DNA of 36,319 nt. Source: Pseudomonas sp. Fl4BN1 (GTDB taxonomy: Bacteria > Pseudomonadota > Gammaproteobacteria > Pseudomonadales > Pseudomonadaceae). The stretch spans positions 1 to 36,319 of the forward strand of contig NZ_JAAARM010000051.1 of the NCBI RefSeq assembly GCF_009908285.1, read 5' to 3'. This document shows positions 1 to 7,355 of the stretch, in pieces. Position 1 is the stretch's first letter, and each line of letters opens with the position of its first letter. Both the position numbers and the translations under genes were made by a program. The notes below the pieces were generated by a model. The model was given only the letters and a program-made list of their open reading frames with translations. It ran no database searches and had not been told where the DNA came from.

Positions 1-63
1 CATCTCCACGACCAAGCGAATGGCTTCAGCCTTTTCTTCAGCGGTAACGACCCGAAATCCCAT
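1..63 (-). CDS. Unidentified protein, N-terminal 21 residues only
   Basis: A reading frame starts with ATG at 63 and runs leftward off the window. A good ribosome binding site (AAGGAAGC, about 67-74) lies 3 nt upstream of the ATG. The visible residues begin MGFRVVTAEEKAEAIRLVVE. That is charged and probably helical, and is reminiscent of the start of small helix-turn-helix or transposase-orfA proteins, but it is too short to name. The gene follows thrH on the same strand, with a REP element between them. Confidence 0.5.
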   Translation of the reverse strand, partial: MGFRVVTAEEKAEAIRLVVEM

Positions 64-119
64 GATGCTTCCTTAGGTTGAAACTCCTACAGAGTGGTCC
101 AGGAACATTGAGCCACAAC

Positions 120-195
120 AGCTTGCCAGCGAAGGCGTCGGCAGGATTTGCGCAAAATCCAAGGACCCCTTCGCCGGCAAGCCGGCTCCTACGAG
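120..195. repeat. REP-type palindromic element
   Basis: The core at 172-193 contains a GCCGGC-AA-GCCGGC inverted repeat followed by TCCTAC. This matches the short repetitive extragenic palindromes common in P. putida and P. fluorescens genomes. A degenerate partner (GCTTGCCAGCGAAGGCGTCGG, split by one mismatch) lies at about 121-141, so this may be a REP pair. It sits between the ends of two genes, the usual position for such elements. The call rests on remembered consensus, not a search. Confidence 0.65.
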
Positions 196-202
196 AACGG
201 CT

Positions 203-820
203 TTACAGGCTCAGGGGGCGATTGGAAGCCTTGAGGAACTCCTGCTTCAGTTCGGCAAAGCTGTGCACCGCCGGGAACTGCGGGAATTCGCGGATCACGT
301 TGTCCGGTGCATGGAACAGGATGCCGGCATCGGCTTCGCCGAGCATCGTCGTGTCATTGTAGGAATCCCCCGCCGCAATCACCCGGTAGTACAGGCTCTT
401 GAAGGCCAGCACCGACTGGCGCTTGGGGTCTTTCTGACGCAGCTGATAGCCAGTCACCCGACCACCGTCATCGGTGATCAGGCGGTGGCACAACAGGGTC
501 GGGAAACCCAGCTGGCGCATCAAGGGCTGGGAGAATTCATAGAAGGTGTCGGAAAGGATCACCACCTGGAAACGCTCCCGCAGCCAGTTGACGAACTCCA
601 CCGCACCATCGAGAGGCTTGAGGGTGGCGATCACTTCCTGGATGTCCGAGAGCTTCAGGCCGTGCTCGTCGAGAATCCGCAGGCGCTGCTGCATCAGTAC
701 GTCGTAGTCGGGAATATCCCGGGTGGTTGCCTTGAGGGATTCAATCCCGGTTTTTTCGGCAAAGGCGATCCAGATTTCCGGGACCAGCACACCTTCCAGA
801 TCGAGACAGGCAATTTCCAC
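203..820 (-). CDS. thrH: Phosphoserine phosphatase / phosphoserine:homoserine phosphotransferase (ThrH)
   Basis: The protein has 205 residues and belongs to the HAD superfamily. The nucleophile motif DLEG lies at residues 7-10, an unusual DxE form that is diagnostic of ThrH, where ordinary HAD enzymes have DxD. The acidic GDSYNDTTML motif is near residue 150 and KDPKRQ supplies the conserved lysine. ThrH dephosphorylates L-phosphoserine and can pass the phosphate to homoserine, linking serine and threonine synthesis. The GTG at 820 is chosen as start because GGGAGT lies 5 nt upstream and homologues begin at MEIACLDLEG. A longer frame to 904 has no homologous extension. It is divergent from cysH, as I recall from P. 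aeruginosa. Confidence 0.93.
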   Translation of the reverse strand: MEIACLDLEGVLVPEIWIAFAEKTGIESLKATTRDIPDYDVLMQQRLRILDEHGLKLSDIQEVIATLKPLDGAVEFVNWLRERFQVVILSDTFYEFSQPLMRQLGFPTLLCHRLITDDGGRVTGYQLRQKDPKRQSVLAFKSLYYRVIAAGDSYNDTTMLGEADAGILFHAPDNVIREFPQFPAVHSFAELKQEFLKASNRPLSL

Positions 821-995
821 AAGACACTCCCATTGGTTCTGATTATTTAAATTGAGCGAGTAAAAGGACTGCCGAACTCTAGCGATTCGCCCCCGCAGGC
901 GCAACGCAGACGAGCGCGCCAGGGGCCCATGGATTTTGCTAAGATCGCTCCCCTATAGAGCGCACAGCGCCACCGACTTGTAGGAAACCGCCCTG

Positions 996-1730
996 ATGAG
1001 CCAACCATTCGACGTCGTTGAACTTGCCACGACCTATGCCAACAAGTCCGCCCAGGACATCCTCAAGCTGGCCTTCGCCCAGTTTGGCGATGACTTGTGG
1101 ATCTCCTTTAGCGGCGCCGAGGACGTGGTGCTGGTGGACATGGCCTGGAAGCTGAACAAGAACGTCAAAGTGTTCAGCCTCGACACCGGTCGCCTGCATC
1201 CGGAAACCTATCGCTTCATCGATCAGGTGCGCGAACACTACAAGATCGACATCGAACTGATCTCGCCGGACCACAGCAAGCTCGAACCTTTCGTCAAGGA
1301 AAAAGGCCTGTTCAGCTTCTATAAGGACGGCCATGGCGAATGCTGCGGCATCCGCAAGATCGAGCCGCTGCGGCGCAAGCTGTCCACCGTCCGCGCCTGG
1401 GCCACCGGCCAGCGCCGTGACCAGAGCCCGGGCACCCGCAGCCAGGTGGCGGCGCTGGAAATCGACAGCGCCTTTTCCACCCCGGAACGCCCTCTGTACA
1501 AGTTCAACCCGCTGGCACAGATGAGCAGCGAAGAGATCTGGGGCTACATCCGCATGCTCGAGCTGCCGTACAACAGCCTGCACGAACGCGGCTTCATCAG
1601 CATCGGTTGCGAACCCTGCACCCGTCCGGTGCTGCCGAACCAGCACGAGCGTGAAGGCCGTTGGTGGTGGGAGGAAGCCACCCAGAAGGAATGCGGCCTG
1701 CACGCCGGCAACATCATCAGCAAAGCCTGA
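996..1730 (+). CDS. cysH: Adenosine 5'-phosphosulfate reductase (assimilatory)
   Basis: The protein has 244 residues and is a PAPS/APS reductase of the adenylyl-sulfate-reducing type. It carries the paired cysteines that bind a [4Fe-4S] cluster: C116-C117 in ECCGIRK, and C205 and C208 in GCEPC. The catalytic C233 is in the C-terminal ECGLH. The P-loop-like SFSGAEDVVL (residues 38-47) and the SLDTGR segment line the substrate site. The enzyme reduces APS to sulfite with thioredoxin in cysteine synthesis. The iron-sulphur cysteines argue for APS, not PAPS, as substrate, as known for pseudomonad CysH. The ATG at 996 has TAGGAAA upstream. It is divergent from thrH across a 175-bp gap that probably carries CysB-responsive control; no site was identified. 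Confidence 0.95.
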   Translation: MSQPFDVVELATTYANKSAQDILKLAFAQFGDDLWISFSGAEDVVLVDMAWKLNKNVKVFSLDTGRLHPETYRFIDQVREHYKIDIELISPDHSKLEPFVKEKGLFSFYKDGHGECCGIRKIEPLRRKLSTVRAWATGQRRDQSPGTRSQVAALEIDSAFSTPERPLYKFNPLAQMSSEEIWGYIRMLELPYNSLHERGFISIGCEPCTRPVLPNQHEREGRWWWEEATQKECGLHAGNIISKA

Positions 1731-1740
1731 CCCCTCCCCC

Positions 1741-1783
1741 GGCAAGAACCGGCTTGCCAGCGCAAGGCCCTTGGGCCTTGCGC
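1741..1783 (+). terminator. Paired hairpins after cysH
   Basis: Two inverted repeats lie side by side: GGCAAG/CTTGCC at 1741-1758 and an 11-bp perfect stem at 1760-1783 with a TT centre. The position, 10 nt after the cysH stop, fits a transcription end. There is no T-run after the second stem, so the strength is doubtful. The first hairpin resembles a REP fragment. Confidence 0.5.
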
Positions 1784-2063
1784 TGTCCATGCGCACGCCT
1801 GCGCCGGTAAGTCGGCGCCTGCGCAATCGACAAATGTGTACACAATAACGTCACCAAAAGTGCCATTTTTGTGTGCACTTCAAATAATTGTCGCCCCAAA
1901 AAGTTACACGCCTTTCGACCGTCGATATCCGCACGGCACACTCTTTCGTCTGATAAAAAATAAATACCTGTTCAATCGGTCAATTTTTAATTTCTGTATT
2001 TCAGCAAGTTATGAACAATCAATAACAAAGCAAAATCAGTAAGCGGTTTTATAGTTTCAGAAC

Positions 2064-2079
2064 TGGCATAGAAGTGGCT
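2064..2079 (+). promoter_or_regulatory. Candidate sigma-54 (-24/-12) promoter
   Basis: TGGCATAGAAGTGGCT has the GG and GC dinucleotides separated by exactly 10 nt and a good -24 box (TGGCAT). The -12 box is TGGCT where TTGCW is expected, one mismatch. It lies about 183 nt upstream of the permease start. Nitrogen control through RpoN and NtrC would suit a permease for a nitrogenous heterocycle, but no NtrC site was recognised. Confidence 0.35.
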
Positions 2080-2093
2080 TTAGTGAACTTATG

Positions 2094-2107
2094 TTTTGTA
2101 TACAAAA
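2094..2107. promoter_or_regulatory. Perfect 14-bp palindrome TTTTGTATACAAAA, candidate GntR-family operator
   Basis: The palindrome is perfect across 14 bp. TTGTATACAA is the kind of core bound by FCD-type GntR repressors. It lies 14 nt downstream of the candidate sigma-54 promoter, where a bound protein would block transcription. No GntR gene is adjacent in this window, so the regulator would be encoded elsewhere. Confidence 0.4.
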
Positions 2108-2261
2108 TCAATCAAAACATACATACACTTAATGTCCGCATGCCTGATTCCTCGATTCAAGCTGCAGATGCCCCGAACCCAGTGATTCCCACCTGCGACG
2201 AAGATTGTCGAGCCTGCGCTCAAGCACAGTCATCCAGGGAAAGAGTCAGGAGCCTGCCGGA

Positions 2262-3809
2262 ATGCACACCAGCTCTTCGAAAAAAATCGCCCTGGATCTG
2301 CCCGCCACGCTGCATTCGCACACCGTTCAACAGCCCCTCGCCGGAACCCATCCGGACCGCATCACGCTCAGCCCGCGCCTGCACAACCGCGACCTGGCAC
2401 CCACCAAAATCGAGGGCCGTCGCTGGGGCCGCTACAGCATCTTCGCCCTATGGACCAACGACGTGCACAACATCGCCAACTACTCCTTTGCCATTGGCCT
2501 GTATGCCCTGGGCCTGGGTGGCTGGCAGATTCTCCTGTCGCTGGGGATAGGTGCAGCGCTGGTGTACTGCTTCATGAACCTGTCGGGCTACATGGGCCAG
2601 AAGACCGGGGTGCCGTTCCCGGTGATCAGCCGCATCAGTTTCGGCATCCATGGCGCGCAGATTCCGGCGCTGATCCGGGCGGTGATTGCCATCGCCTGGT
2701 TCGGCATCCAGACCTATCTGGCCTCGGTGGTGTTTCGCGTGCTGCTTACGGCGATCCATCCGGGTTTCGCCGACTATGACCACAATTCGATCCTCGGCCT
2801 GTCGACCCTGGGCTGGGCCTGCTTCGTGGTGATCTGGCTGGTGCAGCTGGCAATCCTCGCCTACGGCATGGAGATGATCCGGCGCTACGAAGCCTTCGCC
2901 GGGCCGATCATCCTGCTGACGGTCGCCTGCCTCGCCGCCTGGATGTACACCCAGGCCGACGGACGGATCGCCTGGTCGATCCGCGAGCCACTGACGGGAG
3001 GCGAAATGTGGCGGCAGATCTTCGCCGGCGGCGCTCTGTGGCTGGCGATCTACGGCACTCTGATTCTCAACTTCTGCGACTTCTCCCGCTCCTCGCCGTG
3101 CCGCAAGACCATCAGGGTCGGCAACTTCTGGGGCCTGCCAGTAAACATCCTGGTGTTCGCCAGCATCACCGTGCTGCTGTGCGGCGCGCAGTTCCAGATC
3201 AACGGACGGATCATCGAAAGCCCTACGCAAATCATCGCCTCGATCCCCAACACGCTGTTCCTGGTCCTTGGCTGCCTGGCCTTCCTGATCGTCACTGTGG
3301 CGGTGAACATCATGGCCAACTTCGTCGCCCCGGCCTTTGTCCTCAGCAACCTGGCGCCCAAGTACCTGAACTTCCGCCGCGCCGGCCTGATCAGTGCCGC
3401 CATCGCGGTGCTGATCCTGCCGTGGAATCTCTACAACAGCCCACTGGTGATCGTGTACTTCCTGTCCGGTCTCGGCGCGCTGCTGGGCCCGCTGTACGGG
3501 GTGATCATGGTGGACTACTGGCTCCTGCGCAAAACCCAGGTCGACGTCCCACAGCTGTACAGCGAAGATCCGCAAGGTGCCTATTTCTACAGCCGCGGAG
3601 TCAATCTGCGGGCGGTAGCGGCGTTTATTCCGGCGGCGCTGATCGCCATTGTCCAGGCCCTGATGCCAGGCTTTGCCAGTGTCTCGCCATTTTCCTGGCT
3701 GATCGGCGCCGGTATCGCCGGCCTGCTGTACCTGATCATCGCCAAGCGCCACCCCGAGTACGCGGATGTCAGCGGCGAATCGATCGCTGTGGACAACGTC
3801 AGTCATTGA
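2262..3809 (+). CDS. NCS1-family nucleobase/hydantoin/allantoin cation symporter
   Basis: The protein has 515 residues with about 12 hydrophobic membrane segments and a hydrophilic N-terminal tail of about 55 residues. Family signatures include LWTNDVHNIANYSFAIG at the start of the first membrane helix. WFGIQ at residues 146-150 matches in spacing the substrate-stacking Trp and hydrogen-bonding Gln of the Mhp1 hydantoin transporter. NIMANF matches the region of its substrate-binding Asn. NCS1 proteins import uracil, cytosine, allantoin, thiamine or hydantoins with Na+ or H+. The ATG at 2262 is chosen because TCAGGAG lies 8 nt upstream; an earlier in-frame TTG at 2205 has no site. The racemase-family gene follows after 60 nt, so the substrate is probably a chiral ureide or hydantoin. 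That is an inference. Confidence 0.85.
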   Translation: MHTSSSKKIALDLPATLHSHTVQQPLAGTHPDRITLSPRLHNRDLAPTKIEGRRWGRYSIFALWTNDVHNIANYSFAIGLYALGLGGWQILLSLGIGAALVYCFMNLSGYMGQKTGVPFPVISRISFGIHGAQIPALIRAVIAIAWFGIQTYLASVVFRVLLTAIHPGFADYDHNSILGLSTLGWACFVVIWLVQLAILAYGMEMIRRYEAFAGPIILLTVACLAAWMYTQADGRIAWSIREPLTGGEMWRQIFAGGALWLAIYGTLILNFCDFSRSSPCRKTIRVGNFWGLPVNILVFASITVLLCGAQFQINGRIIESPTQIIASIPNTLFLVLGCLAFLIVTVAVNIMANFVAPAFVLSNLAPKYLNFRRAGLISAAIAVLILPWNLYNSPLVIVYFLSGLGALLGPLYGVIMVDYWLLRKTQVDVPQLYSEDPQGAYFYSRGVNLRAVAAFIPAALIAIVQALMPGFASVSPFSWLIGAGIAGLLYLIIAKRHPEYADVSGESIAVDNVSH

Positions 3810-3821
3810 TTGAATTTGAAC

Positions 3822-3840
3822 GGCCCGGTTACCCCGGGCC
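3822..3840 (+). terminator. Hairpin between permease and racemase genes
   Basis: A 7-bp GC stem (GGCCCGG at 3822-3828, CCGGGCC at 3834-3840) follows the permease stop by 12 nt. Only a short TT follows. It may partially terminate or stabilise the permease message and lower expression of the racemase-family gene downstream. The racemase ATG is 29 nt further on. Confidence 0.4.
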
Positions 3841-3869
3841 TTGAATGATCCAACCGGCAAGGAACCCTC

Positions 3870-4598
3870 ATGCGAATTCTCGTGGTCAACGTCAACACCA
3901 CCGACAGCATCACCCAGGCCATCGCCCGGCAGGCACAAAGCGTGGCGGCACCCGGCACCGAGATTGTCGGCCTGACCCCCTATTTCGGCGCCGAATCGGT
4001 GGAAGGCAACTTCGAAAGCTATCTGGCGGCCATCGCCGTGATGGATCGGGTACTGGCCTACGACCAGCCCTACGACGCGGTGATCCAGGCCGGTTATGGC
4101 GAACACGGTCGTGAAGGCTTGCAGGAATTGCTCAACGTACCGGTGGTGGACATCACCGATGCCGCCGCCAGCACCGCGATGTTCCTCGGCCACGCCTACT
4201 CGGTGGTGACCACTTTGGATCGCACCGTGCCGCTGATCGAAGATCGACTGAAACTTTCCGGTCTGTATGAGCGCTGCGCCTCGGTGCGGGCCAGCGGCCT
4301 GGCGGTGCTGGAGCTGGAAGAGGATCCGCTGCGCGCAGTAGCGTCCATCGTGCGCCAGGCCGAGTTGGCGGTGACCGAGGACAAGGCGGAAGTCATCTGC
4401 CTGGGTTGTGGCGGCATGGCCGGGCTGGATGAACAGATCCGCCAGCGCACCGGGGTGCCAGTGGTGGACGGGGTGACCGCAGCAGTGACCATCGCCGAAT
4501 CCCTGGTGCGCCTGGGATTGTCGACCTCGAAGGTGCGGACCTATGCACCGCCGCGGACCAAGAAAGTGCTTGGCTGGCCGCTGCGCCTGGGGCGCTGA
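3870..4598 (+). CDS. Asp/Glu/hydantoin racemase-family protein with only the second catalytic cysteine
   Basis: The protein has 242 residues of the Asp/Glu/hydantoin racemase fold (PF01177), beginning MRILVVNVNTT. Hydantoin and allantoin racemases use two cysteines, the first in an ACFGDPG-like motif and the second in LGCAGM. Here the first position is glycine (residue 75 in QAGYGEHG) while the second is kept (C180 in CLGCGGMAGL). One-cysteine members of this fold include arylmalonate decarboxylase. The enzyme may therefore not racemise by the two-base route, or may belong to a separate subfamily in which Gly is normal. It follows the NCS1 permease and is likely cotranscribed. AAGGAA lies 5 nt before the ATG. 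No hydantoinase or carbamoylase gene is nearby. Confidence 0.8.
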   Translation: MRILVVNVNTTDSITQAIARQAQSVAAPGTEIVGLTPYFGAESVEGNFESYLAAIAVMDRVLAYDQPYDAVIQAGYGEHGREGLQELLNVPVVDITDAAASTAMFLGHAYSVVTTLDRTVPLIEDRLKLSGLYERCASVRASGLAVLELEEDPLRAVASIVRQAELAVTEDKAEVICLGCGGMAGLDEQIRQRTGVPVVDGVTAAVTIAESLVRLGLSTSKVRTYAPPRTKKVLGWPLRLGR

Positions 4599-4637
4599 GG
4601 CCCACGGCGGCGCCCGGGCTCAGCGGCAAACCGACGA

Positions 4638-5561
4638 CTACAGGGCGCTGAAGGCTTGGGCCAAGCCCTGTTCGGCGAACTGCTCGATGACGAAATCGAC
4701 AAAGGCCCGGGTCTTGCCCGGCAGCATCTTGTGCTCGGCGTAATAGATTGAGGTGAAGCCATCATCCACGTACCAATCCGGCAGGACTCGTTGCAGCGCT
4801 CCGGAGCGCAGGTAATTGACCGCAAACGGCATGCTCACCAAGGCCAGGCCCAGCCCCTGGGCCGCAGCGATGCAGGCCGCCTCCGAATCGCTCATGGTCA
4901 TGCTGGCCTTGAGCTCCAATGGCCGCATATCCCCCGCCCGCCCAGTCATCTGCCAGGTGCGGATGCGCCCGGTTTGCGGTGAACGGATAAGGATCCCACG
5001 ACAATGCCGCAGGTCCTCGGGCTCGCGAACTGGCGCGCGCTCCCTGAGATAGGCTGCACTCGCCACCAGCACCCGATGAGCAGGTGACAGTCGGCGAGCG
5101 ACCACTCCTTGCGGCAATTCGAAACCGCCGCCGATGGCGGCATCGAAACCCTGGCCGATCAGGTCCACCTGGCGATTGTCGAAATGCCAGTCCGGGTGAA
5201 TATCCGGGTAACGCTGCAGAAAAGCGCCAAGCATGGGCACGATGTACAACCCTCCAAAGACCGTGCCCATGCTGACCTTGAGTGTTCCCGCCGGGCGCCC
5301 CTGAGCATCGGACAAGGTACTCACGGCATTCTGGATGGTCTGCAGGCTGTCGGCGACTTCAGCAAGAAACACTCGCCCAGCCTCGGTCAAGGTCAGGCGC
5401 CGGGTACTGCGCTGGAACAACCTGACGCCCACTCGGGTTTCCAGCTTGGCCACACTCTTGCCCACTGCCGCCGGGGTCAAGCCGAGGCGGCGGGCGGCCT
5501 CGGCAAAACTGCCAACTTCAGCACTGCGGACAAAACACTCGATACTGCTGAAGGCTTCCAT
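4638..5561 (-). CDS. LysR-family transcriptional regulator
   Basis: The protein has 307 residues. The N-terminal winged helix-turn-helix spans about residues 5-62, with the typical run SFAEAARRLGLTPAAVGKSV and FQRSTRRLTLTEAG. The rest is a periplasmic-binding-like effector domain. It belongs to the CrgA/DmlR-like branch by its MEAFSSIECFVRSAEVGSFAEA opening. It is divergent from the short-chain dehydrogenase gene at 5688 with a 126-bp gap, the classical layout for a LysR regulator and its target. Its end faces the end of the racemase gene across 39 nt. The inducer is unknown. Confidence 0.9.
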   Translation of the reverse strand: MEAFSSIECFVRSAEVGSFAEAARRLGLTPAAVGKSVAKLETRVGVRLFQRSTRRLTLTEAGRVFLAEVADSLQTIQNAVSTLSDAQGRPAGTLKVSMGTVFGGLYIVPMLGAFLQRYPDIHPDWHFDNRQVDLIGQGFDAAIGGGFELPQGVVARRLSPAHRVLVASAAYLRERAPVREPEDLRHCRGILIRSPQTGRIRTWQMTGRAGDMRPLELKASMTMSDSEAACIAAAQGLGLALVSMPFAVNYLRSGALQRVLPDWYVDDGFTSIYYAEHKMLPGKTRAFVDFVIEQFAEQGLAQAFSAL

Positions 5562-5687
5562 AAACGCCGACTCTAAACTTTTGGTTTACACAGAGTATAG
5601 GAATTACCCGCTACACAGAGGTTAATCAGCGGTCGATACTCGACCCCATGCACAAGGCAACCCGGCCTTGAAGCTCTGGAGAGATAC
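5562..5687. promoter_or_regulatory. Divergent promoter region of LysR regulator and SDR gene
   Basis: This 126-bp spacer separates two diverging genes and must hold both promoters and the LysR operator. It is AT-rich next to the regulator, with GGTTTACACAGAGTATAGG and a nearby TACACAGAGG direct echo (ACACAGAG occurs twice, near 5587 and 5613). A repeated ACACAGAG could be part of a regulator site. The exact operator is not assigned. Confidence 0.4.
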
Positions 5688-6434
5688 ATGAACAAGCACA
5701 CCCTCAGCGGCAAAGTGGCCTTGATCCAAGGCGGTTCCCGCGGTATCGGCGCAGCCATCGTCGAACGCCTGGCGGCCGAAGGCGCCAGCGTCGCTTTCAC
5801 CTACGTCAGTTCGGCAAGCAAGGCGCAGGAGCTCCAGGAGCGCATCATCGCCAAGGGTGGCAAAGCTCTGGCGATCCACGCGGACAGCGCCGATGCCGAG
5901 GCCATTCGCAACGCCGTGAACAGCACCGTCAAAACCTTCGGACGCCTCGATATCCTGGTGAACAACGCCGGCTTCCTGGCCGTCGCACCGCTGGACGAGT
6001 TCAAGCTGGAAGACTTCGACCAGACCCTGGCCGTCAACGTCCGCAGTGTGTTCATCGCCACTCAGGAAGCTGCGCGACACATGGGCGAAGGTGGACGCAT
6101 CATCAACATCGGCAGCGCCAACGCCGATCGCATGCCCTTCGCCGGTGGCGGTCCCTATGCCATGAGCAAAGCTGCGCTGGTAGGCCTGACCAAGGGCCTG
6201 GCGCGGGACCTGGGCCCACGGGGCATCACCATCAACAACGTCCAGCCTGGCCCGGTGGACACCGACATGAACCCGGCCGACAGCGATTTCGCCGAAAGCC
6301 TGATGGATTTCATGGCCGTCCGTCGTTATGGACGAGTTGAAGAGATTGCCGGTTTCGTTGCCTATCTGGCCGGCCCTGAAGCCGCCTACATCACCGGTGC
6401 CAGCCTGACCATCGACGGCGGTTTCAGCGCCTGA
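5688..6434 (+). CDS. Short-chain dehydrogenase/reductase (SDR), probably NADPH-dependent
   Basis: The protein has 248 residues, the usual length for a classical SDR. It shows the cofactor motif GGSRGIG (residues 15-21), NNAG (92-95) and the catalytic set N117, S143, Y157 and K161 in YAMSK. It ends in the family-typical TGASLTIDGG. The QGGSRGIG form replaces the usual TGGSRGIG threonine. The substrate cannot be read from the sequence; related proteins are often annotated as 3-oxoacyl-ACP reductase-like. GGAGAG lies 6 nt before the ATG. The divergent LysR gene probably controls it, and such regulator/SDR pairs often respond to electrophiles or aromatic compounds. Confidence 0.9.
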   Translation: MNKHTLSGKVALIQGGSRGIGAAIVERLAAEGASVAFTYVSSASKAQELQERIIAKGGKALAIHADSADAEAIRNAVNSTVKTFGRLDILVNNAGFLAVAPLDEFKLEDFDQTLAVNVRSVFIATQEAARHMGEGGRIINIGSANADRMPFAGGGPYAMSKAALVGLTKGLARDLGPRGITINNVQPGPVDTDMNPADSDFAESLMDFMAVRRYGRVEEIAGFVAYLAGPEAAYITGASLTIDGGFSA

Positions 6435-6448
6435 GCCGCTGCCGGGAT

Positions 6449-6485
6449 AAAAAAGCCGGACCCGGTCTCATCACCGGGTCCGGCT
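6449..6485 (-). terminator. Strong rho-independent terminator, possibly bidirectional
   Basis: A perfect 13-bp stem (AGCCGGACCCGGT at 6454-6466, complement at 6473-6485) has a 6-nt loop. Leftward RNA would end in a U-run from the A6 at 6449-6454. It serves the HAD gene ending at 6508 and lies 15 nt after the SDR stop, so it may serve both convergent genes. Confidence 0.85.
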
Positions 6486-6507
6486 GGTTTACAGCAGGCG
6501 CTCAAGG

Positions 6508-7206
6508 TTAATCAGGCCAGTCCAGCCTCGGCAGGCCACAAGCCGCCGGCTGAAAAGCCATCAACGAACGCAAGATCGCATCGGCATGAGCAAACTTGGT
6601 ATCCGCCATGGCCGGATCGGGTATCGCAATCGCGCTCATGCCAGCCGCCTTGGCCGCAGTCACACCGAAGGGAGAGTCTTCGAACACCAGGCACTCCTCA
6701 GGCGCGACCCCCAAGCGACGGGCGGCAGTGAGGAAGATATCCGGCGCCGGCTTGGCTGCGGTCACTTCCGGATCGTCTGCGGTAACGATGGTGTCGAACA
6801 GCGCGAACCATTCGCCATGCCGGGTGGTTTTCTCAGTAAAGGACATCTGCGACGAGCTGGTACCCACCGCAATGGGGATACGGTGCGCCTTCAAGTGCCG
6901 GACCAACTGCTGCGCCCCGGGCATCGCCTGGGCCCGCGGGAAACGCTCGCGCATCAAGGGCTCGCGCATGACCAGGAACTCCTCGGCGCTGATCGGCAAG
7001 TCCAGGGCCTGCACCACGTACTGCGCCAGATCAGCGGCACCGCGGCCGATGATGTGCTGCTTGATGCTCCAGTCGTAGGTACGCCCGTAACGCTCGGCGA
7101 TCATTTGAGTGATCTCGGTGTAGATGCCCTCGGTGTCCAGGAGCAAGCCATCCATGTCGAAAATAACGGCCTTGATCGGCGCCAAATCGTTCAACTGTGC
7201 ATTCAT
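6508..7206 (-). CDS. HAD-superfamily hydrolase resembling pseudouridine-5'-phosphatase (HDHD1/PUDP type)
   Basis: The protein has 232 residues. HAD motif I is FDMDGLLLDTE (D17 nucleophile, D19 acid), motif II is VGTSSS, and motif III/IV is K...PDIF...VFEDSPFGV. The segments TRHGEWFALFDTIV, DDPEV and the C-terminal FQPAACGLP closely follow what I remember of human HDHD1/PUDP, which removes phosphate from pseudouridine 5'-phosphate. Substrate specificity in the bacterial branch is not established, and sugar phosphates are also possible. The ATG at 7206 is chosen because the homologous region starts there; an upstream in-frame start at 7281 adds unconserved residues. Its ribosome site is weak. 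A strong terminator follows. Confidence 0.8.
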   Translation of the reverse strand: MNAQLNDLAPIKAVIFDMDGLLLDTEGIYTEITQMIAERYGRTYDWSIKQHIIGRGAADLAQYVVQALDLPISAEEFLVMREPLMRERFPRAQAMPGAQQLVRHLKAHRIPIAVGTSSSQMSFTEKTTRHGEWFALFDTIVTADDPEVTAAKPAPDIFLTAARRLGVAPEECLVFEDSPFGVTAAKAAGMSAIAIPDPAMADTKFAHADAILRSLMAFQPAACGLPRLDWPD

Positions 7207-7355
7207 CGCATCGGATCCGTTAGCAAAAATACATTCCAGGGAGCGGCCCAGGTACGGCCCGTTTTCGCGGTGAGTCAGCAATTAAAGGATTCAGCAGCAT
7301 AGCGGCGAGGCGAGGCCAGGAGCAACCAAGGGGCAGGCAGATACGGTTCAGGAGT

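Larger units (their letters stand above)
1784..2261 (+). other. Long AT-rich control region upstream of the NCS1 permease
   Basis: No convincing gene lies in this 480-bp stretch, which is clearly richer in A and T than its neighbours. It holds a 10-bp palindrome TGTGTACACA (1835-1844), an AAGTGC/GCACTT inverted repeat near 1856-1880, a sigma-54-like promoter (2064-2079) and a 14-bp palindrome (2094-2107). Such a long leader suggests that the permease and racemase genes are tightly regulated. Confidence 0.5.

Noticed and set aside
2448..4193. A 581-codon open frame on the minus strand across the permease and racemase genes
   Set aside because: It is antisense to two clear family members, is rich in His, Gln, Asp and Gly as shadow frames of GC-rich genes are, and has no ribosome site.
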